Shown here: positions 48,859 through 56,799 of the stretch, one piece after another
Layout: the number at the start of each line of letters is the position of its first letter
Position numbering within the stretch: the stretch's first letter is position 1
Notes under the pieces: generated by a model
What the model was told of the DNA's origin: nothing
Seen by the model: the letters and a program-made list of their open reading frames with translations, nothing else
The model's database searches: none
Position numbers and translations under genes: made by a program
Source: Ruoffia sp044336205
Lineage (GTDB): Bacteria > Bacillota > Bacilli > Lactobacillales > Aerococcaceae
Assembly (NCBI GenBank): GCA_044336205.1
Contig: CP172318.1
Span: 806,001-870,000 of the forward strand
Reading direction: 5' to 3'
DNA length: 64,000 nt

Positions 48859-49377
48859 TTGACGAAAAAGTGGCAAAATGACCAAGAATATTTAGCTCTT
48901 ATCGAAGATTTATTAGAAAACGAAATGGTTCAAAAACTGGAAATGTACACACATCATCATGTTACAAACCGTTTAGCTCATTCCTTATCGGTATCTTATC
49001 GTAGTTATCGTTGGGCAAAGAGGTTTAAATTAAATACAAGAGCTATAGCAAGAGCTGGTCTATTGCATGACTTATTCTTCTATGATAGCGATACGAAACA
49101 TGAAGTAGGCGGAAAAGGTCATAATTATGAACATCCACGAATCGCTTTAGAAAATGCTAAGAAATTAACCGACTTATCTGAATTAGAATGTGATATTATC
49201 CTAAAACATATGGCCGGGGCGACACGAGATGTACCTAAGTATGCCGAAAGTTGGATTGTTACTTTAATGGATAAGCATTCATGTATAGCTGAATTATTGA
49301 GTGGAGCGTGGTCATTCTTATACCGCGAAACCATCAAAGCAATGGAAATTTCAGTGGAAGGCAATCGATTGAATTAA
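48859..49377 (+). CDS. HD-domain hydrolase
   Basis: A 172-residue cytoplasmic protein. HSLSVSYRSYRWAKRF, the metal-binding ARAGLLHDLFFYD (HD pair), then GHNYEHPRIALENA and ILKHMAG are the H...HD...D elements of HD phosphohydrolases. Substrate unknown, probably a nucleotide or other phosphoester. TTG start with TTGGAGG seven bases upstream. Confidence 0.85.
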   Translation: MTKKWQNDQEYLALIEDLLENEMVQKLEMYTHHHVTNRLAHSLSVSYRSYRWAKRFKLNTRAIARAGLLHDLFFYDSDTKHEVGGKGHNYEHPRIALENAKKLTDLSELECDIILKHMAGATRDVPKYAESWIVTLMDKHSCIAELLSGAWSFLYRETIKAMEISVEGNRLN

Positions 49378-49429
49378 GCGTTTGACTTATTCATTGAATC
49401 GACTATAATAAATTAATATAATAATAAAT

Positions 49430-49667
49430 ATGATGACGAAATTAGTAAGATACGCAACTCAGGGATATTTAGCATAGACTGAAACTAAATAATTAGTAAG
49501 TCGTATTAAACGTTCAGTTTCTGAGTATATCTGTAAAGGATTCTTGTTGAGTCCGAAAAGGATACCTATTAGCCAAGGTTACCGGCTCAAGAGCTTAGTT
49601 AATTTAACTAAGAATTAGGGTGGTACCACGGTAGCGCGTCCCTTTGTAGGGATGCGTTATTTTTTTG
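49430..49667 (+). promoter_or_regulatory. T-box leader of pheST
   Basis: T-box AGGGTGGTACCACGG at about 49617-49631, followed by a terminator (GCGCGTCCC...GGGATGCGT, TTTTTTT) ending near 49667. The leader is long and structured. TTC at 49513-49515 is a plausible Phe specifier, but I could not fold Stem I to prove it. Confidence 0.87.
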
Positions 49668-49694
49668 TATTTTATCATAAAGGAGAACATTGAT

Positions 49695-50759
49695 ATGTCA
49701 ACAAACATGGAACAGATTAAAGAATCAATTAGTTCACTAGCTGATTTGGCCATTGAACTAATTAAAACAACTCAATCAACCAAAGAATTACAAGAAGTGA
49801 GAGTGAAATTTACAGGTAAAAAAGGTGAATTAGCACAATATTCAAAAGAAATGAGAAATCTTTCTAATGAAGAAAAACCAGAATTAGGTAAGGCTATTCA
49901 AGCTTTCCATTCAGAATTTAATGAAGCTTTTGAATCGCAAACAACATTGATTAAAGCTAAAGAGCTGGAAGAACAACTAGCTAGCGAGAAAATTGACGTT
50001 ACCTTACCAGGTTATAAGTTCGAATATGGTACTCGCCATCTGTTAACTCAGACACTAGAAGATATTGAAGATTTCTTTTTAGGTATGGGGTATGAAGTTG
50101 TAGAAGGACCTGAAGTAGAATTAGATACATACAATTTTGAACGTATGAACTTACCTAAGAACCATCCAGCTCGAGATATGCAAGATACTTTCTATATTGA
50201 TAGTGAAGTGTTACTTCGTACACATACATCACCAGTTCAAGCTCGAACAATGGATCAACATAATTTCGAAGAGGGTCCACTAAGAATGATTAGCCCCGGT
50301 AAAGTTTATCGCCGTGATAGTGATGATGCGACGCATTCACATCAGTTCCAGCAAATTGAAGGATTAGTTGTAGATAAGAAAGTCACACTAGCAGATTTAA
50401 AGGGGACATTATTATTATTAGTCCAACACTTATTTGGTGATGAAAGAGAAATTCGTTTACGTCCTAGCTACTTCCCATTTACGGAACCTTCTGTAGAAGT
50501 GGATGTAAGTTGTTTCAAATGCGGAGGTAGTGGATGTTCAGTATGTAAACACACCGGTTGGATTGAAATTTTAGGTGCAGGTTTGGTACATCCAAACGTC
50601 TTAGAAATGTCTGGATTAGATAGTAATAAATATAGTGGCTTTGCATTCGGTTTAGGAATTGAACGTGTAGCTATGTTGAAATACAGTGTTGATGATATTC
50701 GTCATTTCTATCAAAATGATTTGAAGTTTTTAAAACAGTTTGAAGGGGGACAAAACTAA
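49695..50759 (+). CDS. pheS: Phenylalanyl-tRNA synthetase alpha subunit
   Basis: A 354-residue class II synthetase subunit. An N-terminal coiled coil (about 1-85) binds tRNA; then LTQTLEDIEDFFLGMGYEVVEGPEVE, motif 2 with HSHQFQQIEGLVVD, FRP-like RPSYFPFTEPSVEVDVSC and motif 3 (GFAFGLGIERVAML). A CxxC pair set (CFKCGGSGCSVC) is visible. AAGGAGAAC lies 8 bases before ATG 49695. Confidence 0.96.
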   Translation: MSTNMEQIKESISSLADLAIELIKTTQSTKELQEVRVKFTGKKGELAQYSKEMRNLSNEEKPELGKAIQAFHSEFNEAFESQTTLIKAKELEEQLASEKIDVTLPGYKFEYGTRHLLTQTLEDIEDFFLGMGYEVVEGPEVELDTYNFERMNLPKNHPARDMQDTFYIDSEVLLRTHTSPVQARTMDQHNFEEGPLRMISPGKVYRRDSDDATHSHQFQQIEGLVVDKKVTLADLKGTLLLLVQHLFGDEREIRLRPSYFPFTEPSVEVDVSCFKCGGSGCSVCKHTGWIEILGAGLVHPNVLEMSGLDSNKYSGFAFGLGIERVAMLKYSVDDIRHFYQNDLKFLKQFEGGQN

Positions 50760-50760
50760 T

Positions 50761-53187
50761 ATGTTAATTTCATTTGAATGGTTAAGTGACTTCCTTGACT
50801 TGTCAACAATAACGGCTGAAGAATTAGCTGATAGAATGTCGAGAACAGGTATTGAGATTGAAAGTGTTTATAATTATGGAGTAAACTTAAATAATCTTGT
50901 TGTAGGAGAAGTTGTTGAATTAGAAGCAATGGAAGATAGTAAGCATCTATCGATTACGCAAGTAGATGTTGGACAAGAAGAGCTAGTTCAAATTGTTTGT
51001 GGTGCACCAAATGTTAAAAAAGGTCAAAAAGTTATTGTTGCTTTACCAGGTGCAGTCCTTCCAGGTAATTTCAAAATTAAAAAGAGCAAATTACGTGGTC
51101 ATACCTCTAATGGGATGATTTGCTCATTACAAGAATTAGGCTTTAGTGATAGCGTTGTAGCTAAAGAGTATGCTAAGGGTATTTTCCCACTTCCGCAAGA
51201 CGCAAAAGTTGGAACAGATATTGTTGAATACTTAAAACTTGATGATAGTATTATTGAATTAGATATTACTCCTAACCGTGCTGACGCCTTAAGCATTTAT
51301 GGAACAGCCCATGAAGTTGGAGCAATTCTGAGTCAAGTACCAGAGTTTAAAGTAGACACTAGGTCATACAATTATGATTCAGATACATCTTTACTTGATC
51401 AAGTAAAAATCGATATCGAAAATGAAAAATTATCAGAATGTTATCAATTGCGTCTAATCAAAGATATAACGGTAGCTGAGAGCCCATTATGGTTGCAAAT
51501 ACGTTTGATGAAATCTGGTATTCGACCAGTGAACAATATCGTAGATACCACGAATTATTTCTTGCTGTTATATGGGCAACCTATGCATGCTTTTGATTTT
51601 GACAAATTAAATTCTAAAGTTATTAAAGTTAAATCTGCTAATGATGGTGAACAATTCACTACGTTAGATGGAGTAACTCGAACACTTAGCTCAACAGACA
51701 TTGTGATTGCATCAGACGATACCCCAATTGCTCTGGCTGGTGTAATGGGTGGCTTAGATTCTGAAGTATCAACAGATACTCGCAATGTTCTTTTAGAGAC
51801 CGCCATTTTTAACCCAGAAAGAGTAGGTCTAACATCTAAGAAATTTGGATTACGTTCAGAATCAAGTGCTCGCTTTGAGAAAGGGATTAACAAGTCTATT
51901 ATTACTGAATCCGCAGAGGGTGCTAGTCAATTAATGGCAACTCTAGGGAATGGTCAAGTAGTTAAAGGAAATAAGGAAAGCAGCTCATTAAAGTTGGAAG
52001 ACGTTAAAGTTAGAGTAAAAAATTCATCCTTACTTGACAAAGTCGGCATCGATTTAACTAATGAAGAGATTGCAGAGATTATAGACCGTCTTGGCTTTAC
52101 AATCGAATTTGAAGAAGACTCATATGTAGTATCAGTACCTAGTCGTCGTTGGGACATTTCGATTGAGGCTGATATTCTAGAAGAAATTGCAAGAATTTAT
52201 GGCTACGATAATATTCCGACGAACTTACCAGCAATAGCTAGTCGTCCAGGACGATTAAACAATAAACAACAATGGATTCGTCAGACACGTGTCATTGCAG
52301 AAGGATTAGGTCTCAATCAAGTCATTACTTATATCTTAACTTCAGAAAAGATGGCTAACTTAATTAAATCAGATGAAAGTGAATTTATTAAGTTAAATTT
52401 CCCAATGAGTGAAGACCGTAAATACCTTCGTCAAAGTATGTTCCCAGCGTTACTAGAGACGGCTCAGTATAATCAAGCTCGTCAGAATAACCACCTTGGT
52501 TTTTATGAGACTGGGAAAGTTTTCTATGCGCAAGGTGAGCATCAACAGCCTATAGAGAAAGAAAAGTTTGCTATATTGGTTTCAGGTGAATATCAACAAT
52601 CTACGTGGTATGGGTCAAGCAAAAACTATGATTTCTATGTATTAAAAGGGATGTTAGAAACTTATTTTGAAGGATTTAGATTAACAGATGTGATTAGTTA
52701 TGAATCAATGTCATCGATTGATGTCTTGCATCCAACACGAACAGCCAGAATTCTTTTAGATGGTCAACCTATTGGATATATGGGGCAAATTCACCCAACG
52801 ATTACGGAAGAGTTTGACTTATCACAGGATAGTTACTTTGCTGAGATTGATATTGAAATGATGTTATCATATCAAAGAGAGTCACTTATTCAACAAGCGA
52901 TTCCAAAATATCCATCTAGCTCGCGTGATATAGCATTGCTAGTTAATAAAGATCAACAACATCAAGAGTTAGTCGATATTATTAAACAAAATGGTGGCGA
53001 ATACTTACTAACAGTGAGCTTATTTGATCGTTATGTAGGGGATAATATTCCAGAAGATAAACAATCTTTAGCCTATCATTTAGTTTTCCGTAATCCTGTC
53101 AATACACTTAAAGATGAAGATGTTGAAGAGGCTATGAACCAAATCATTCGTTCTCTTGAGAATTTTGATGGTTTAGAGATTAGATAA
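50761..53187 (+). CDS. pheT: Phenylalanyl-tRNA synthetase beta subunit
   Basis: An 808-residue subunit. The OB-fold tRNA-binding domain (VGEVVELEAMEDSKHLSITQVD to about residue 150) is followed by the B3/B4 editing part (PVNNIVDTTNYFLLLYGQPMHAFD), B5 and the C-terminal ferredoxin-fold anticodon-binding domain (KYPSSSRDIALLV). ATG 50761 follows pheS by one base with GAAGGGGG upstream; the frame's extension into pheS is not used. Confidence 0.96.
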   Translation: MLISFEWLSDFLDLSTITAEELADRMSRTGIEIESVYNYGVNLNNLVVGEVVELEAMEDSKHLSITQVDVGQEELVQIVCGAPNVKKGQKVIVALPGAVLPGNFKIKKSKLRGHTSNGMICSLQELGFSDSVVAKEYAKGIFPLPQDAKVGTDIVEYLKLDDSIIELDITPNRADALSIYGTAHEVGAILSQVPEFKVDTRSYNYDSDTSLLDQVKIDIENEKLSECYQLRLIKDITVAESPLWLQIRLMKSGIRPVNNIVDTTNYFLLLYGQPMHAFDFDKLNSKVIKVKSANDGEQFTTLDGVTRTLSSTDIVIASDDTPIALAGVMGGLDSEVSTDTRNVLLETAIFNPERVGLTSKKFGLRSESSARFEKGINKSIITESAEGASQLMATLGNGQVVKGNKESSSLKLEDVKVRVKNSSLLDKVGIDLTNEEIAEIIDRLGFTIEFEEDSYVVSVPSRRWDISIEADILEEIARIYGYDNIPTNLPAIASRPGRLNNKQQWIRQTRVIAEGLGLNQVITYILTSEKMANLIKSDESEFIKLNFPMSEDRKYLRQSMFPALLETAQYNQARQNNHLGFYETGKVFYAQGEHQQPIEKEKFAILVSGEYQQSTWYGSSKNYDFYVLKGMLETYFEGFRLTDVISYESMSSIDVLHPTRTARILLDGQPIGYMGQIHPTITEEFDLSQDSYFAEIDIEMMLSYQRESLIQQAIPKYPSSSRDIALLVNKDQQHQELVDIIKQNGGEYLLTVSLFDRYVGDNIPEDKQSLAYHLVFRNPVNTLKDEDVEEAMNQIIRSLENFDGLEIR

Positions 53188-53210
53188 ATAATTAAAGATA
53201 AGATTTGAAT

Positions 53211-53273
53211 TGAACTTACAATCATAGGGGACTCGCTTCAATCAGAAGTTTGACTACTATGGTTGTAAGTTCA
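53211..53273 (+). terminator. Hairpin terminator after pheT
   Basis: TGAACTTACAATCATAG (53211-53227) pairs with CTATGGTTGTAAGTTCA (53257-53273), 16 of 17 plus a wobble, followed by TTTTG. Confidence 0.82.
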
Positions 53274-53483
53274 TTTTGATCAACATAAATATTTCTATTA
53301 CTTATGTTACAAATTCATTAATTTAGTTATAAAAAATAATAATGATAAAACATATAATGTATAAATCATTAATAACATTTATGTATTTTACACTTTGTGA
53401 AAGCATTATAATTATAGTTTAAGGCTATATATATATCAAAAAATGTAATTTATTTTATAATAATAAATACATTGTTAATAAAA
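53274..53483. other. AT-rich non-coding stretch
   Basis: About 90 percent A/T with no open frame of note; part of the unusually long region before the acidic secreted-protein gene. I see nothing functional apart from possible promoter sequences at its end. Confidence 0.6.
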
Positions 53484-53512
53484 TTAAACATTATTCAAAA
53501 GTATGTTATAAT
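53484..53512 (+). promoter_or_regulatory. Extended -10 promoter of the acidic secreted-protein gene
   Basis: TTAAAC (53484-53489), 17-base spacer, TGTTATAAT with TATAAT at 53507-53512; the 5' untranslated part would be about 115 bases. Confidence 0.5.
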
Positions 53513-53632
53513 AAGATTTTTAAGAATTTTTCAAAGTCATATCATTTGTTTTTTTATACAAATCCCTTTATCATTATATGTAACATAAATAATAAATTTT
53601 ATATTTATTTATGAAAATGAGGAGGATGAATT

Positions 53633-54568
53633 ATGAAAAAGCAACTGAGAAAATTAGTACTAGGTACGTTGAGTGCAAGTTTATTCTTAGCAATGGTTCC
53701 AATTACATCCTATGCAACGGATGATACGGATTCTGCTGAAACCACTGAAGAAACTGCAGAAACTGCAGAAACTGAAGAAACAGAAGAAACAACTGAAGAA
53801 GAAGCTACAGAGTCAGGTGAAGAATCAACTGATTCTGAATCTGCTGAGGACTCAGAATCTATGGAAGAAGATTTAACGCCAAGTGCTGACAATCCATATA
53901 CTGAAGCTGAAATTACTGAATTAATTAAACCTACAAATGAATGGGATCCAAATTTAGTAATGGAAAGAGATGCTTTAGAAACGGGATATGAAGAAGTTTT
54001 AGAAACAGCTAAAGAAAGAGCTACGAATGGCGAGACAAACTTATCATTTGAAGACGTAGTTAGAATTATGGGGGAAGATCCAACATCTGTTTCAGAAACA
54101 GATAATGGTGAGATTTTCCGATATGTTGCTATAGAAGATGATATTGTTATAGTCGTTACTTACCAAACTTATTTAAATTCAGAAGAACGTGGTGTTGAAT
54201 TAACAAACGTGGATTTCGAATATAGAACAGCAAAAATGTTTGAACGATTAGAAACATCTGTCGAAGAATTACAAGAGCTTTATAATGCAGGCGACGTTGA
54301 AGCCTTCGAAGAAAAATTCGGTCAACCACAATTTACAACAACGTCTCTCTTCACTGAAAGATTTACAGAGACTTTATTATGGTCTGTCGTAGGTAATGAA
54401 GAGGTAGAGGTTGGTGAAGTAGCAGCTGTAGAAGTTCAACTTGAAAATGATGAAATGACAAACTTAGCTTATTATGAACAAGAAGAAACAGATGCATCTG
54501 ATACAGAAGAAAGTACCGAGTCAGATGATGTATCAGCTGAAGAAGAAACTGAAGAAAGTGCAGAATAG
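53633..54568 (+). CDS. Secreted acidic protein with Glu/Thr/Ser-rich ends
   Basis: A 311-residue exported protein. The signal peptide (KKQLRKLVLG, hydrophobic core, cleavage near TSYA/TDD) is followed by about 55 residues of almost only Thr, Glu, Ser and Asp. The middle, about 90-280, holds two related units, one with FEDVVRIMGEDPTSVSE and one with EAFEEKFGQPQFTTTS; this pattern recalls BLIP/SmpA-like repeat folds, which is only a suggestion. The end is again acidic (DTEESTESDDVSAEEETEE). No LPXTG or lipobox. AGGAGG precedes the ATG. Role unknown. Confidence 0.65.
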   Translation: MKKQLRKLVLGTLSASLFLAMVPITSYATDDTDSAETTEETAETAETEETEETTEEEATESGEESTDSESAEDSESMEEDLTPSADNPYTEAEITELIKPTNEWDPNLVMERDALETGYEEVLETAKERATNGETNLSFEDVVRIMGEDPTSVSETDNGEIFRYVAIEDDIVIVVTYQTYLNSEERGVELTNVDFEYRTAKMFERLETSVEELQELYNAGDVEAFEEKFGQPQFTTTSLFTERFTETLLWSVVGNEEVEVGEVAAVEVQLENDEMTNLAYYEQEETDASDTEESTESDDVSAEEETEESAE

Positions 54569-54600
54569 GAATATCAGACTATCTTACAATAACTGGTTAT

Positions 54601-54635
54601 AAAACAATAGCCTCCTTTTAGGAGGCTATTGTTTT
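54601..54635. terminator. Bidirectional terminator
   Basis: AAAACAATAGCCTCC, TTTTA-type loop, GGAGGCTATTGTTTT; between convergent genes. Confidence 0.93.
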
Positions 54636-54647
54636 GTTTTACTGATG

Positions 54648-55592
54648 CTATTTTGCTAAGATTTTAGCTTTGTCTGTATTTTTAAAATGCAGTTTAGCCG
54701 TCTTATTTAAAGATTGAACCCCATATTTACGAATAAGTTTTGCTGCAATAACATCAACATTTTTACCAGCTCCCGAAGGCAATTGTTGATGGTATTCTTC
54801 ACCTAGTTTTTTTAATGACTCTAAGAAAGCTGCTCTAGCTATTATTGAAGCACTTGCTACTGCCAGGTGCTTCCTTTCTGCTTGCTTTTCAAAGTATAGA
54901 TTATTATCTATCGGATGATTTTCTTTTTTTAAGTATTTCATATAATTTGCTGCAGGCGTGAATTGATCGATGAGAATAGCTTGTAAACGCTCAGACTGTG
55001 CTTTTGTTAATTTTGAGATGAGGCGTCGAATCGTATGATTATGTAATGATACTTTAATGCTAACAGCATTATATCCGGAAACAATAGCTTGGTTATACTT
55101 TTCAGGATTACAGACAGTCAGATGATAGCTAACAGTCTGTTTTAAATCTTCTGCAATTTTAATTATTTCCGAATCTGATAGCAATTTAGAATCTTTGACT
55201 CCATAAAGCTTTACTAATTCAAATTGATCAGGAGAAAGGTAAACACTACAAACAGTAAGAGCTCCAAAGTAACTGCCGTTACCAACTTCATCGCTACCGA
55301 TAATTGTCCATTGATCAAAGTTTATTGGTAAGGAACTATTTTTGTCTGAACTTGTTTGTTTATTAGACTTAGTATTATTTGGTTTATTGGTAGAATTTTG
55401 CCATTGGTCGGCTTCTGACTGTGCATGTGCACCTTGGAAGAGTATTTTACCACTTTTATAAGCTGTGATGGTCGTCGACCCAATCTTTGAGCGAAAAACG
55501 CTATGTTGTACGGGTTCAATTTGATAAGGTTTATAGAATGTTTCGATTTGTTTAAACATTTGTTTGCCTACTTGAATACTTACTGATGCCAT
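54648..55592 (-). CDS. rnhC: Ribonuclease HIII
   Basis: A 314-residue enzyme that cuts RNA in RNA-DNA hybrids. The N-terminal TBP-like substrate-binding domain (residues 1-60, with VFRSKIGSTTITAYKSGKI) is joined by an Asn/Ser/Lys linker to the catalytic domain starting IIGSDEVGNGSYFG (DE at 101-102), with KDSKLLSD and AVASASIIARAAFLE. It is divergent from zapA. Confidence 0.93.
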   Translation of the reverse strand: MASVSIQVGKQMFKQIETFYKPYQIEPVQHSVFRSKIGSTTITAYKSGKILFQGAHAQSEADQWQNSTNKPNNTKSNKQTSSDKNSSLPINFDQWTIIGSDEVGNGSYFGALTVCSVYLSPDQFELVKLYGVKDSKLLSDSEIIKIAEDLKQTVSYHLTVCNPEKYNQAIVSGYNAVSIKVSLHNHTIRRLISKLTKAQSERLQAILIDQFTPAANYMKYLKKENHPIDNNLYFEKQAERKHLAVASASIIARAAFLESLKKLGEEYHQQLPSGAGKNVDVIAAKLIRKYGVQSLNKTAKLHFKNTDKAKILAK

Positions 55593-55747
55593 TTAATTCA
55601 TCCTTTTCCTTGTTTATAAATTCTATTATAATAAAGCTTGACGAAATTGTGAAATAGTAGAGAGTAATAATCGATTAATCTACAAAATCCTGAAAATTCA
55701 AACATAATTTGATAGAATAGATTAAGAACGAAAAAGGATGAATAACT

Positions 55748-56137
55748 ATGGAAGAAAAACTAAGATTTAAAGCTACTATTGCTGGGAAGGTCTACACGAT
55801 TGTTGGTCAAAAAGATCCAAACCACTTGCAAGATGTAGTTGATATAGTCAATAATCAACTTGATCAATTGAGTGAATTAGCTCCTGAATTAAGCTACTCT
55901 GACCGCAGTATCTTAATGTCGGTGAATGCAGTCTCAGATCAATTAAGTAAAGAAGCACGGATTATTGAACTTGAAAAAGAAATTGATAAATTAAAAGAAG
56001 AATTAGTTAAAAATCAACAAACTCCTTTCAACAAAACACCAACACCTTCGACACAATCAGCAAACTCATATGACAATATGCTAACCCAAAGTCGAAGATT
56101 TGATAAAGTGCCATTTGAAAGAAGATTTAAAGAGTAA
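55748..56137 (+). CDS. zapA: Cell division protein ZapA
   Basis: A 129-residue FtsZ-ring stabiliser. The N-terminal globular part (RFKATIAGKVYTIVGQKDPNHLQDVVDIVN) and the coiled-coil helix (VSDQLSKEARIIELEKEIDKLKEEL) match ZapA; the tail is Asn/Thr/Pro-rich. The next gene starts 12 bases on. Confidence 0.88.
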   Translation: MEEKLRFKATIAGKVYTIVGQKDPNHLQDVVDIVNNQLDQLSELAPELSYSDRSILMSVNAVSDQLSKEARIIELEKEIDKLKEELVKNQQTPFNKTPTPSTQSANSYDNMLTQSRRFDKVPFERRFKE

Positions 56138-56148
56138 GGGGAGTTTTT

Positions 56149-56700
56149 ATGTTAACGATCATATTAATTATTGCCTTGTTATTAGGCTTTTATACAGGAT
56201 ACCGTAGGGGACTAGCTCTTCAATTAATCCGATTAGTAGGTTATATTATTACATTTGTTCTGGCAACGAAATATTACCAACCATTATCAGAGATTGTAGA
56301 AATGTTAGTGCCATTTCCATCAATTCAACCAAATACATCATTAGCATTTTATGACGAGGCTACTAGTTTTTACCTTGATGATGCTTTCTACTATGCTATT
56401 ACGTTTATACTTATTGGAGTGATTGGTTGGTTAATAACTAACTTCTTATCATTATTATTCAATAAAGTAATGTACTATGATTTCTTGAACCATGTGAATG
56501 CCATTGGCGGGGGAGTGGTTAATTTATTGATCACTTATGTCATTATTTTCTTTATATTTTTCGTTTTATCGTTAATTCCAGTAGAATTTATCCAACAACA
56601 ATTTGTAGATAATCCACTGGCTTACCATGTTGTGGCGAACACACCATTTTTCTCTGACTTTGCTGCTGAGACTTGGTTAAACGTTAATCCATTTAATTAA
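56149..56700 (+). CDS. CvpA family membrane protein
   Basis: A 183-residue protein with four membrane segments (ILIIALLLGFYTGYRRGLALQ is the typical opening, then three more). YRRG near residue 19 is a family mark. CvpA was first linked to colicin V production in E. coli; its function in Gram-positives is not clear. It lies between zapA and mutS2 as in Bacillus (yshB). Confidence 0.87.
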   Translation: MLTIILIIALLLGFYTGYRRGLALQLIRLVGYIITFVLATKYYQPLSEIVEMLVPFPSIQPNTSLAFYDEATSFYLDDAFYYAITFILIGVIGWLITNFLSLLFNKVMYYDFLNHVNAIGGGVVNLLITYVIIFFIFFVLSLIPVEFIQQQFVDNPLAYHVVANTPFFSDFAAETWLNVNPFN

Positions 56701-56716
56701 CTCCTGGAGTTAAGTT

Positions 56717-56752
56717 ATATCTTTATGTGATTACACATAAAGATATTTTTTT
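56717..56752 (+). terminator. Terminator after cvpA
   Basis: ATATCTTTATGTG and CACATAAAGATAT with a short loop and seven Ts. Confidence 0.85.
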
Positions 56753-56760
56753 GCTATAAT
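56731..56760 (+). promoter_or_regulatory. Extended -10 promoter of mutS2
   Basis: TTACAC (56731-56736), 18-base spacer, TGCTATAAT with TATAAT at 56755-56760, overlapping the cvpA terminator. Transcription would begin around 56767, which rules out ATG 56764 as the mutS2 start. Confidence 0.55.
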
Positions 56761-56799
56761 ATAATGTTGACAAGTAAGATAGGAAGGAATGAGTTCTCT

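Noticed and set aside
53710..53892. 60-codon minus-strand Ser/Val frame
   Set aside because: Antisense shadow of the Glu/Thr-rich repeat of the secreted protein.
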